Below are positions 1 through 6,494 of a DNA stretch of 7,435 bases, in pieces. The notes below the pieces were generated by a model. The model was not told the origin of the DNA. It saw only the letters and a list, made by a program, of their open reading frames with translations, and did not search any database. Within the stretch, counting starts at the first letter, position 1. Every line of letters starts with the position of its first letter. The DNA comes from Candidatus Atribacter alterifermentans. Its GTDB lineage: Bacteria > Atribacterota > Atribacteria > Atribacterales > Atribacteraceae. A program made the position numbers and the translations under genes. The stretch lies in the NCBI GenBank assembly GCA_012517635.1, contig JAAYUP010000404.1:1-7435 (forward strand), given 5' to 3'.

Positions 1-1913
1 AGGGTAAATATAGGGTTCTTGCCGGTATATTCTTGGAAGGATTCTCTTATTTTTCTAGCCAAGTCAACAGTAGCTTCCCAATTTCCTACTATAAATAAAT
101 CATCTCCACCCACAAAGACCGGATAAATTTTGGTTTGATCCGGATCGTATTTTCGGATAAAATGCACCAGGTAGAAATTAAAAAAGAGCTCAATTCGTCT
201 CGAAAGAGTCCGAATACGAGAAAACGAGGTTGCTTCTCCAGAGCGTTCTTTCTCTTTATTGGCGATATGAGAGAATAGTTTTCCCAGATTATCGAGATCC
301 ATTTTGAGATAAGCAAGTCTGGGGCTTCCAATTTTCTTGTCATTATCCTCGGGATGAAGGCTGGTTAGGGCAATTTGATCAAAGGTTTTATTGGGGAAAG
401 AAAAACTACCGGAGAGGAATCCATCCAAGAGGGATTGATCGGGAGCATGAAGGTCCATGCTTTCCAACCGATAAATTTTCTCGTCGATTTTAGCTTTTGA
501 GAAGGAACTCACAAACTCAATTTTATATCCAAGCGAAGCAAAGAAATCAAAAACGGAAGAATGAGGAAGCCGTTGATCTGGGGATACTCTTTTTTCAACA
601 AGATATTTGGCATTTTTCAAGGTATCAGTGAGTTTAACCAGTGACCAGCAAATTGGACAAAGAACTTCATCGTGATCAGGATAGGGAGTTCCTTTACGTC
701 CGCATGAGACGCAGTGTTCCCGCTCCTGAATTATTTCATTCTTTGGAACAAAGAGTTGATCATAGAGGTTTTCTTTGATTTCCCAAAAACGCCGCTGTTT
801 TTCTTTGGTCATCGTATGGTGGAGTTTTTCAAGGGTGATCGGAAATGAAAAAATGTCTTCCAAGTTAGTCTTCACTGAAGAAAGGGTAAAAGCAATTTCT
901 CCCTGATGGAGATCCCAAAGTGGAGATGAAACCTTCTTTCGGATTTGAATCAGTTTTTCTTCACAGGAACAGGGCAGAAGGAGCTGGAAATTTCCTCCAC
1001 CCACATAGAGGATATTGGCTGGAGTAAGCTGACATTGATCCAAAATAAATTTTGCGACGTATCGAGGGATGAGGTCTAAATATACCGATCGCCCTTTGAG
1101 ACTTCGAGCTGCTTTTTTTGATGGGATATTAAAGATGAAATTTTGTATTCCGGAAAGATCGCCCTCAACAACTAAAAAAATATCTTTAAAACCAATAGCC
1201 CCATCTTTCTGCTGAATCCATTTTTTTATTTCTTGGAAATCGTTGGTTTCGAGAAGGCCATGCTTCCAATCTATATAAAGAGCATGAGCAAGAGCTGCCG
1301 TGACCCGCGAATGGTCATAAAGTGATATATCACTTTTAAACCGCATGGTTTGGGCTGGAACGGAAGAGAAATAAATCTCAAGAATTCCTAAAAGTTTTTC
1401 AAGGGTGTCAATCATTGGAAAATCTTTTAGCATCTGATCCATAAGTAATGAATAATTTGTGGTTTCTACTGTGTCTTTTGTGATGGGCATGAGCGTTTCA
1501 TAGTCAAGGGGTTTTAATGAGTAATAGAGTGGCTTTGAATTTTCACCATTTTGAGAAAAAATTGAAAGGAGGGGGACTTTGTAATACATCTGAAGGTTTT
1601 CTTCATCTTCTTCCCGTTCCGCAGCTGAAATCCAATCTGCTATTTGGAGAATGAGTTCTTCTGGGGTACGAGGATTGTGATGGAAAAGGACGAGTTTCTC
1701 AACTTCTTCGGTGAAAAGGTCTTTTAATCGTGGATTTAAAAAAGAACTTTGGGCACTCCTGAGGGTTTGGATTAAAAAAGCTGAATATTTGACATGCGCA
1801 TGGTTTACTTTCTCCTTATGGAGGTTTTCAGGTAAATCGAAATAACGGCATCTTTCAAGAGCTTTTCCAACATCATGGAGTAAAGCCCCAAGGACGAATT
1901 GTTCTCCATTCAT
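1..1913 (-). CDS. cas10 (csm1): Cas10/Csm1, large subunit of a type III (probably III-A) CRISPR complex; 3' end outside window
   Basis: The frame is open for 637 codons from the ATG at 1913 to the left edge; family members are usually about 750-850 residues, so the C-terminus is missing. In order: an N-terminal HD-type domain with LLHDVGK (His13-Asp14), FHHNP (His78-His79) and ADW (Asp93); GDLSGIQNFIF near residues 251-261; the Gly-rich turn VGGGNF of the first, degenerate palm (about 304-309); a zinc-binding pair CVSC/CPIC (Cys401, 404, 419, 422); MDLDNLGK (Asp539, Asp541); and the cyclase motif GGDD at 602-605. These are the family's DNase and cyclic-oligoadenylate active sites, so both activities are predicted. 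The start is supported by AAGGAGG seven bases upstream and by the usual close spacing of the HD motif to the N-terminus. The LLHDVGK, SGIQNFIF and GGDDLFIVG motifs favour Csm1 over Cmr2; the csm2-csm5 genes expected downstream would lie left of the window. The family is certain, the III-A subtype less so. Confidence 0.95.
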   Translation of the reverse strand, partial: MNGEQFVLGALLHDVGKALERCRYFDLPENLHKEKVNHAHVKYSAFLIQTLRSAQSSFLNPRLKDLFTEEVEKLVLFHHNPRTPEELILQIADWISAAEREEDEENLQMYYKVPLLSIFSQNGENSKPLYYSLKPLDYETLMPITKDTVETTNYSLLMDQMLKDFPMIDTLEKLLGILEIYFSSVPAQTMRFKSDISLYDHSRVTAALAHALYIDWKHGLLETNDFQEIKKWIQQKDGAIGFKDIFLVVEGDLSGIQNFIFNIPSKKAARSLKGRSVYLDLIPRYVAKFILDQCQLTPANILYVGGGNFQLLLPCSCEEKLIQIRKKVSSPLWDLHQGEIAFTLSSVKTNLEDIFSFPITLEKLHHTMTKEKQRRFWEIKENLYDQLFVPKNEIIQEREHCVSCGRKGTPYPDHDEVLCPICWSLVKLTDTLKNAKYLVEKRVSPDQRLPHSSVFDFFASLGYKIEFVSSFSKAKIDEKIYRLESMDLHAPDQSLLDGFLSGSFSFPNKTFDQIALTSLHPEDNDKKIGSPRLAYLKMDLDNLGKLFSHIANKEKERSGEATSFSRIRTLSRRIELFFNFYLVHFIRKYDPDQTKIYPVFVGGDDLFIVGNWEATVDLARKIRESFQEYTGKNPIFT

Positions 1914-1920
1914 TGACGAC

Positions 1921-1927
1921 CCTCCTT
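1921..1927 (-). promoter_or_regulatory. Ribosome binding site of cas10
   Basis: The minus strand reads AAGGAGG, a full match to the anti-Shine-Dalgarno core, seven bases before the ATG at 1913. It decides that start over the out-of-frame ATG at 1909. Confidence 0.85.
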
Positions 1928-1953
1928 GAAGAATTTAACGCCTTTTTTTGTTT

Positions 1954-1982
1954 ATTATACATATAAATATATATTAAGTAAA
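1954..1982 (-). promoter_or_regulatory. Candidate sigma70-type promoter for cas10
   Basis: On the minus strand a perfect -10 box TATAAT (1959 to 1954) follows a -35-like TTTACT (1982 to 1977) after a 17-base spacer. Transcription would start near 1947 and leave a short leader of about 35 bases before the cas10 start. The surroundings are extremely AT-rich, so a -10 match by chance is plausible; the correct spacing and position raise its credibility. Confidence 0.5.
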
Positions 1983-2045
1983 AATATAAAATCTAAAAAT
2001 ATAATATTTTATTTGTAATATATGATACCATAAAAAAAGAGGTTG

Positions 2046-2074
2046 TTGATCATTCATTTATCGAGCGGTATAAA
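2046..2074 (+). promoter_or_regulatory. Candidate promoter for the cas6-cas8b-cas7-cas5-cas3 operon
   Basis: TTGATC (2046-2051) and TATAAA (2069-2074) are separated by exactly 17 bases, a reasonable sigma70-type match. Transcription would begin near 2081 and give a leader of about 210 bases before cas6. Weaker alternatives lie closer to the gene, for example TTGATT at 2150 with TAGAAT at 2171 (15-base spacer), so the true start site is uncertain. Confidence 0.4.
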
Positions 2075-2275
2075 TACATTTCGTCTTTGATGATCGTTTT
2101 AATCTAATTTTATAGCCATCTGCGATTCAAAAACAAAATGCAACTGACCTTGATTTTTCCTACTTGGAAATAGAATGAGCTTCTTTCCCAGTTATTATTC
2201 ATAATGGTTAATTACTATACCGAAAGAGTGTTTTTTGTTAAAATATTTTATAGGTTTATTGATTGAAATAAAGAG

Positions 2276-2280
2276 AGGAG
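2276..2280 (+). promoter_or_regulatory. Ribosome binding site of cas6, placing the start at CTG 2291
   Basis: AGGAG sits inside a purine run (2271-2282) and ends ten bases before the CTG at 2291. There is no comparable site before the first in-frame ATG at 2402, where the upstream bases are pyrimidine-rich or mixed. This supports translation starting well ahead of that ATG. Confidence 0.65.
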
Positions 2281-2290
2281 AGAATATTCA

Positions 2291-3028
2291 CTGAGAATTA
2301 AAATTAATTTACAATCTCAATACTCAATTTCCTTACCTATTCATCATAATACTCACCTTCAGGGTTTTATATATTCTAATCTCAATGATGGCTTAGCTGA
2401 TATGCTCCACAGCCAAGGGTATCAATTAGGTCATAGGAACTTCAAATTATTTACCTTTTCCCGTCTGATGGGGAAAATGAGTTTTAATCCAGAAAAAGGT
2501 TTCACTTTTTATCCCCCGGTTTCCTTGATTATTTCCTCACCCAAAGTCAATATTTTAGAGAATTTATCCCAATATTTAGTTAGGAAGAAGGAGCTATTTT
2601 TAGGAAAAAATAAGGTCTGGGCTGAAAGCATAGAAGTCATGGTTGATAAAAAATTCACTTCTGAAGCTAAAATCATAATGTTATCACCGATAGTTATGTA
2701 TAGCACTTTGTATCGTCATGATGGGAAAAAGAAAACCTACTATTATAATCCTTGGGAAAAAGAATTTTCGGAGAAGCTGCATGACAATCTACTTAAAAAA
2801 TATACCCTCATAAATGATACAAATCCCAGTCAAGACTACCAGTTCCACATTACTCCTTTGCTTGTAAACAAAAGCCATGAAAAAATCATCTTTTATAAAC
2901 AAACCATCATTCATGGTTGGATGGGGCAATACCAGCTATCAGGGAGTCCAGAACTGATAGGAGTTGGTTACAACGCTGGTTTAGGGTGTAAGAATTCATC
3001 CGGGTTTGGGTGTTTTGAAATTCAATGA
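2291..3028 (+). CDS. cas6: Cas6, CRISPR repeat-specific endoribonuclease
   Basis: Cas6 cuts precursor crRNA within each repeat. With the start placed at CTG 2291 the protein has 245 residues, normal for the family. It begins with an RIKINL strand, followed by LPIHHNTHLQGFIYSNL and LHSQGY, and then FKLFTFSRL. From memory of Pyrococcus furiosus Cas6, its catalytic Tyr31, His46 and Lys52 correspond to Tyr28, His40 and Lys52 here. The C-terminus carries the Gly-rich RNA-binding loop typical of the family (GYNAGLGCKNSSGFGCFEI). The first ATG in frame (2402, residue 38) would remove the first beta strand and the catalytic Tyr, so it is not accepted. No ATG, GTG or TTG occurs in frame between the upstream stop (TGA 2264) and 2402. 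CTG is therefore the best start, in line with the MRxxI-type N-terminus of relatives; ATT at 2297 or a base error are alternatives. It is the first gene of the type I-B operon and the only cas6 visible. Confidence 0.9.
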   Translation: MRIKINLQSQYSISLPIHHNTHLQGFIYSNLNDGLADMLHSQGYQLGHRNFKLFTFSRLMGKMSFNPEKGFTFYPPVSLIISSPKVNILENLSQYLVRKKELFLGKNKVWAESIEVMVDKKFTSEAKIIMLSPIVMYSTLYRHDGKKKTYYYNPWEKEFSEKLHDNLLKKYTLINDTNPSQDYQFHITPLLVNKSHEKIIFYKQTIIHGWMGQYQLSGSPELIGVGYNAGLGCKNSSGFGCFEIQ

Positions 3029-3030
3029 GG

Positions 3031-3040
3031 AAGGAGGTGA
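3031..3040 (+). promoter_or_regulatory. Very strong ribosome binding site of cas8b
   Basis: AAGGAGGTGA matches the bacterial anti-Shine-Dalgarno sequence over ten bases and lies six bases before the cas8b ATG at 3047, directly after the cas6 stop. It settles the cas8b start and suggests high translation of the large subunit. Confidence 0.85.
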
Positions 3041-3046
3041 GAAGTC

Positions 3047-4813
3047 ATGCTCGAAACCATTAAAGAATTAGGTGAATGGAATATCAATGAAGAAGAAAAA
3101 GAAATTCTTTCAGTTTTAGTTGAAAACCCATTTCCACAGAAACAACCAAAAAAGGAATATGTTTTATTGGCGATATGTTTTCAAAATCAGCTCTTTGAAA
3201 AAGTTATTATTGAAGAATTCGAACCAAATAGAGTCATGAAATATCTCTACCGTAAAGGATCGGCAAATGGTCCTGATTTTACTCCCTGTGCAAAACTAAC
3301 CCATCCAAGAAAAACTTGGAATATGAAAATCCGTGGATGGTTTGAAAAAGTCCAAAAGAACCAAATTGATTTAGGAACCGAAGATAAAAATTTTATTACT
3401 TCGATCCTTAAGGAAATGCAAGATGAAGAAACTCTCATTTTAGCTGAAATAGAAAAACTAACCCAAGGATTTACTGCAAAAACCAATTGCCTCATTTCAA
3501 TAAAGATTGATGGAAAATATATTGGCGAATACTCAGTATTTAAAAAAATGTTGCTCAGGCTGGTTAATGAAAAATTCGATACAGTATCAGCTTCGAATCA
3601 AACCTGTTCTATCTGCGGAAATATGCGAGAAAAGGTATATGGAAATGCCAGCCCTTATGCTTTTTATACAATTGATAAACCTGGTTTTATTGTAGGGGGA
3701 TTTGAAGAACAATTATCCTGGAGAAACTTCCCACTTTGTTCAGAATGCATATTAGCCATTGAGGAAGGTAAAAAATACCTCCAGCAGAATTTGATGTTTA
3801 ACTTTTATGGGCTTCAGTATTTTTTAATACCACGTTTCCTTTTGGGAAAGGATTTTGTTAAAAGTGAGACGCTACAAGCATTAAAAGGAAATCGAACCAT
3901 ATCGCTATCGAATATAGAACGAAAAAAATTTCTTATTACCGAAGATGATATCCTTGATGTCTTGGTCAATGAAAATGATGTTTTAAATTTTAGTTTTTTG
4001 TTCCTTCGGAAGTCACAATCTGCTGAGAGAATTCTTCTGGTTATTGAAGATGTTTTTCCTTCCCGATTAAAAAGAATTTTTGAAGCAAAAAGGAGAGTAG
4101 ATCAACTATTTGACGACGAAAACTACAATTTTTCTTTTATCAGACAATTTTTTGGAAAAACTGAACCTGAAAAGAAAAACGCCGATCTTAACGGCTATTT
4201 TTTGAACATTATTGATTCGATTTTTACTGGAAAAAAAATAAATAAAACTTTTTTATATCACTTCTTTATGAAAGATATTCGGAGAGCCTTTCAACGGGAC
4301 GAATATTTTCCACTAATAACGAAAAAAGCTTTATGCAATCTCCTGTTTTTTCAGGATTTAGATATTATTTCCTTTGATTGGAATGGAGTTGAATGTCTGA
4401 TGGGCCATAATCAATCTATTGATAATTTTTTTGATAAATATGGAGAATTTATGCGTGACTCCGTCAAGAGAGGAATCGTTTTAACTGGAGTATTAACCGA
4501 GTTGTTGCTTAGAAAACAATATCACGACCGGAAAGCCAAACCTTTTATGAAAAATCTCAAGGGACTTCGAATGAATGAAAAAGATATTCGAGGCCTTATT
4601 CCCAAGGTTCAAAACAAGCTCAATGAGTATGATTCTTTCGATCAAGGAAAAAGAATAATTGCCACTTTGGCAACTGAATATTTAATGAGTGGAGGAGATG
4701 ATTGGAATATGTCAGTTGATGAAATCAGTTTTTTCTTTGCAGCTGGTATGAACTTAACTGATGAAATTGCACAAATTGTTTACAAAAAAGAAATGCCCGA
4801 GGAGGTACAATAA
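3047..4813 (+). CDS. cas8b: Cas8b (Csh1/TM1802-type), large subunit of the type I-B Cascade complex
   Basis: The product has 588 residues, in the usual range for the TM1802/Csh1 family. Two CxxC pairs, CSIC (Cys187, Cys190) and CSEC (Cys231, Cys234), form the zinc-binding site typical of this family. Between them lies YAFYTIDKPGFIVGGF, and LSWRNFPLC leads into the second pair. The C-terminal 120 residues look alpha-helical and end with a conserved-looking FFFAAGMNLTDEIAQIVYKKE, as in the small-subunit-like end of Cas8b proteins. By family knowledge Cas8b helps recognise the PAM and holds the target DNA; this is not readable from motifs alone. Large subunits diverge strongly, so the call also leans on its place between cas6 and cas7. 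It starts 18 bases after the cas6 stop and ends one base before the cas7 ATG, which suggests coupled translation. The 3' part probably also encodes a separate Cas11b. Confidence 0.9.
   Translation: MLETIKELGEWNINEEEKEILSVLVENPFPQKQPKKEYVLLAICFQNQLFEKVIIEEFEPNRVMKYLYRKGSANGPDFTPCAKLTHPRKTWNMKIRGWFEKVQKNQIDLGTEDKNFITSILKEMQDEETLILAEIEKLTQGFTAKTNCLISIKIDGKYIGEYSVFKKMLLRLVNEKFDTVSASNQTCSICGNMREKVYGNASPYAFYTIDKPGFIVGGFEEQLSWRNFPLCSECILAIEEGKKYLQQNLMFNFYGLQYFLIPRFLLGKDFVKSETLQALKGNRTISLSNIERKKFLITEDDILDVLVNENDVLNFSFLFLRKSQSAERILLVIEDVFPSRLKRIFEAKRRVDQLFDDENYNFSFIRQFFGKTEPEKKNADLNGYFLNIIDSIFTGKKINKTFLYHFFMKDIRRAFQRDEYFPLITKKALCNLLFFQDLDIISFDWNGVECLMGHNQSIDNFFDKYGEFMRDSVKRGIVLTGVLTELLLRKQYHDRKAKPFMKNLKGLRMNEKDIRGLIPKVQNKLNEYDSFDQGKRIIATLATEYLMSGGDDWNMSVDEISFFFAAGMNLTDEIAQIVYKKEMPEEVQ
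4442..4445 (+). promoter_or_regulatory. Internal ribosome binding site inside cas8b
   Basis: GGAG stands five bases before an in-frame ATG at 4451, close to ideal spacing, in the middle of the cas8b reading frame. A second in-frame ATG at 4400 has GGAG (4385-4388) at 11 bases, which is less favourable. Confidence 0.5.
4451..4813 (+). CDS. cas11b: Probable Cas11b small subunit made by internal translation of cas8b
   Basis: Starting at ATG 4451 (residue 469 of Cas8b) and using the same frame and stop, this gives a 120-residue, mostly helical protein beginning MRDSVKRGIV. That is the size expected for Cas11 small subunits. Separate translation of the small subunit from within the large-subunit gene is established for types I-B, I-C and I-D. 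Here the evidence is the Shine-Dalgarno sequence with correct spacing, the position at the Cas8b C-terminal helical domain, and the absence of any separate cas11 gene between cas8b and cas7. Cas11b would lie along the Cas7 backbone and stabilise the R-loop. The exact start is an inference; 4400 would give 137 residues. Confidence 0.55.
   Translation: MRDSVKRGIVLTGVLTELLLRKQYHDRKAKPFMKNLKGLRMNEKDIRGLIPKVQNKLNEYDSFDQGKRIIATLATEYLMSGGDDWNMSVDEISFFFAAGMNLTDEIAQIVYKKEMPEEVQ
4799..4806 (+). promoter_or_regulatory. Ribosome binding site of cas7
   Basis: GAGGAGGT lies in the last codons of cas8b, eight bases before the ATG at 4815. It fixes the cas7 start there and argues against an in-frame ATG at 4761 inside cas8b, which would add 18 residues of Lys-rich sequence not seen in the family. 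Confidence 0.85.
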
Positions 4814-4814
4814 A

Positions 4815-5732
4815 ATGACTCAATCAATCAATAATCGTTCGGAAATTTTATTTCTCTATGATGTAAGTTGGGGCAATCCCAATGGTGACCCAGTTGATGA
4901 AAACAAACCACGAATTGATGAAGAGACCAATCGAAATATTGTGACTGACGTGAGATTAAAAAGAACCATAAGAGATTACCTCTATGATTACCGAGGTTTG
5001 GATATTTTTATTAAAGAAATACGAGATGATAATAAAAAGCTGGTTACCAAAGAAAATAGAATGGAAAAATTCAAAAATCAAAATGAAGAAGTGATCAATC
5101 AGTGCATAGATATCCGACTTTTCGGAGCAACAATAGCTATCAAAGAATTTACCTTAGCGCTTACTGGACCGGTGCAATTTAAATTTGGGAGATCGCTCCA
5201 CCGAGTTATGCCAGTATTTGTCAAAGGAACAACCGTTATGCCTTCTGGTGAAGATAGAGCTCAAGGCACTTTTACCGAAAGATATGTACTTCCCTATTCT
5301 CTTATTTCTTTTTATGGTGTCGTCAATGAGAAAGCAGCTCAAAATCAGGGATATACTTTGGCCACTGATCAGGATGTTCAACTCTTATTAGAAGCTATAT
5401 GGAATGGAACAAAAAACCTTATATCGGTTTCAAAAGCTGGACATCAGCCTCGAATGCTTGTTTGGATCCAATACCAGCCAGGTATGTATCACATTGGTGA
5501 GCTTGACAATATGATTCAATTCGTTCATGAAAAACGCGATGAAGAAATTCGCTCCATAAATGAGGGGACAATAGAAATCAATCAATTAGTTCAGGTTTTG
5601 CAAAAAAGAAAAAATGAAATTATTACCCTTGGTTATCAAATTGATGATCAAGTTAAGTTCACTCTTAACGGAGAAGGAACTACCTTTCCAAAAGTATTTT
5701 CTGATTATCCTCTTCGACCATTTCATTTTTAA
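4815..5732 (+). CDS. cas7 (csh2): Cas7 (Csh2), crRNA-binding backbone subunit of type I-B Cascade
   Basis: The product has 305 residues from the ATG at 4815. Near the N-terminus it carries the hallmark SWGNPNGDPVDENKPRID, followed by NIVTDVRLKRTIRDYL, both typical of the Csh2 branch of Cas7. Further signature stretches are DIRLFGA, GPVQFKFGRSLHRV and MPSGEDRAQGTFTERYVLPY, which runs into SLISFYGVVNEKAA. Several copies of Cas7 coat the crRNA spacer as a filament; it has an RRM-like fold and no catalytic role in type I systems. The start is one base after the cas8b stop (TAA 4811-4813), so the two genes are tightly coupled, and cas5 follows after 12 bases. No frameshift or missing segment is apparent. 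Confidence 0.96.
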   Translation: MTQSINNRSEILFLYDVSWGNPNGDPVDENKPRIDEETNRNIVTDVRLKRTIRDYLYDYRGLDIFIKEIRDDNKKLVTKENRMEKFKNQNEEVINQCIDIRLFGATIAIKEFTLALTGPVQFKFGRSLHRVMPVFVKGTTVMPSGEDRAQGTFTERYVLPYSLISFYGVVNEKAAQNQGYTLATDQDVQLLLEAIWNGTKNLISVSKAGHQPRMLVWIQYQPGMYHIGELDNMIQFVHEKRDEEIRSINEGTIEINQLVQVLQKRKNEIITLGYQIDDQVKFTLNGEGTTFPKVFSDYPLRPFHF

Positions 5733-5744
5733 ATGGAGTAGGAT

Positions 5745-6494
5745 ATGAAATATTTAGCTTTTGACATTTATGGGGATTATGCTCATTTCAAGAAATTCTA
5801 TACTACCTCGTCGCCGTTAACCTTTTCTTTTCCGCCTCCACCAACTATTGGAGGCATGATAGCTGCTATTTGTGGAATTGATAAAAAAAATTATTTAGAT
5901 ATTTTATCATTTGATAGGTGTCAATATGCAATTCGTATTTTAAATCCAATTCAAAAAGTACGTATGGGCTTAAATCATATCAACACCAAGGGAAATGCTT
6001 GGCAATTAATTAGCAAAAAGAATCATGAACCAAGAACGCAAATCCGTACCGAATTCCTTAAGTCTCCACGATATCGAGTTTATTTTTCTCATGGTGAAAA
6101 TGAAATTTATCAAAAAGTTCGTTCCCATATTCGTAACCACTGGACCTATTACACCTTTTCGCTTGGTCTTTCGGAATTGATTAGAGATTATTCTTGGATT
6201 GGAGAGTTTGAAGGAAAGGAAATAAGCTTTGAAGACCATTTTTCGATTGACTCTGTTATTCCAATTACCCAAATCAATCTTAATGAATTGAAAATTGAAG
6301 AAGGCAAAAGATATTTTCGTGAAAGAATACCCGTTAATATGGATAATAATCGGATAGTTAAAAGTTATGAAGAAGTGTTATTTGAGTCAAGTGGGAATAA
6401 CCTTACTTTTAAAAAAGGAAATTGTATTGAATTAGAGAATGGAGAAAAAATTGTTACCTTCTCAACTTTATTCTCATCCTGGGAAACTTCTTGA
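5745..6494 (+). CDS. cas5: Cas5 (Cas5h type), crRNA 5'-handle-binding subunit of type I-B Cascade
   Basis: The product has 249 residues, normal for Cas5 of type I-B. The N-terminus (KYLAFDIYGDYAHFKKFYTT) is the first strand of the RAMP fold. It is followed by the diagnostic FSFPPPPTIGGMIAAICGI at about residues 27-45, the Cas5 motif with P-T-I/L-G-G/L. By family knowledge Cas5 caps the crRNA 5' handle and contacts the large subunit; in this subtype Cas6, not Cas5, does the cutting. GGAG at 5735-5738, six bases before the ATG, supports the start. It lies 12 bases after cas7, and its last 56 bases overlap the start of cas3 in another frame. Confidence 0.93.
   Translation: MKYLAFDIYGDYAHFKKFYTTSSPLTFSFPPPPTIGGMIAAICGIDKKNYLDILSFDRCQYAIRILNPIQKVRMGLNHINTKGNAWQLISKKNHEPRTQIRTEFLKSPRYRVYFSHGENEIYQKVRSHIRNHWTYYTFSLGLSELIRDYSWIGEFEGKEISFEDHFSIDSVIPITQINLNELKIEEGKRYFRERIPVNMDNNRIVKSYEEVLFESSGNNLTFKKGNCIELENGEKIVTFSTLFSSWETS

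Larger units (their letters stand above)
1914..2290. other. Divergent AT-rich intergenic region between cas10 and cas6
   Basis: These 377 bases separate the start of the leftward cas10 from the start of the rightward cas6. Only about 4 of the 70 bases at 1951-2020 are G or C, far below the flanking genes. I find no frame worth calling a gene; the longest start-to-stop runs seen are about a dozen codons and lack ribosome binding sites. No CRISPR repeat, tandem repeat or terminator-like hairpin was found. The region holds a candidate promoter in each direction and an untranslated stretch of about 200 bases ahead of cas6 that I cannot explain. Confidence 0.8.

Noticed and set aside
89..343. Open frame of 84 codons on the minus strand within cas10
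   Set aside because: It is out of frame with cas10 and overlaps the GGDD palm domain, whose motifs are read in the cas10 frame.
1981..2010. Inverted repeat AAAATAT / ATATTTT
   Set aside because: It lies in a region of about 94% A+T where such matches are common, and it has no GC-rich stem, so it is not a terminator or a clear operator.
2048..2095. Inverted repeat GATCAT / ATGATC in the intergenic region
   Set aside because: Only six base pairs with a loop of about 36 bases and no extension beyond wobble pairs; expected by chance.
2138..2173. Tiny frame encoding MQLTLIFPTWK
   Set aside because: Only 11 codons with no ribosome binding site; any resemblance to the start of B12-binding radical SAM proteins is too short to mean anything.
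1914..2290. Possible CRISPR repeat or leader in the intergenic region
   Set aside because: No repeated unit of 24-37 bases occurs here or elsewhere in the window, so no array can be claimed.
2402..3028. Cas6 starting at the first ATG (208 residues)
   Set aside because: It would lack the first beta strand and the predicted catalytic Tyr28, both of which are encoded in the same frame upstream, and it has no ribosome binding site.
3247..3495. Open frame of 82 codons antisense to cas8b, and similar antisense frames at 2509-2706, 5154-5381 and 6006-6272
   Set aside because: Each lies opposite a confidently identified cas gene, shows no recognisable motif, and is explained as a shadow of the sense gene.
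4761..5732. Longer Cas7 starting at an ATG inside cas8b
   Set aside because: The additional 18 residues are a translation of the cas8b end in another frame. The strong GAGGAGGT eight bases before ATG 4815 and the family N-terminus favour 4815.
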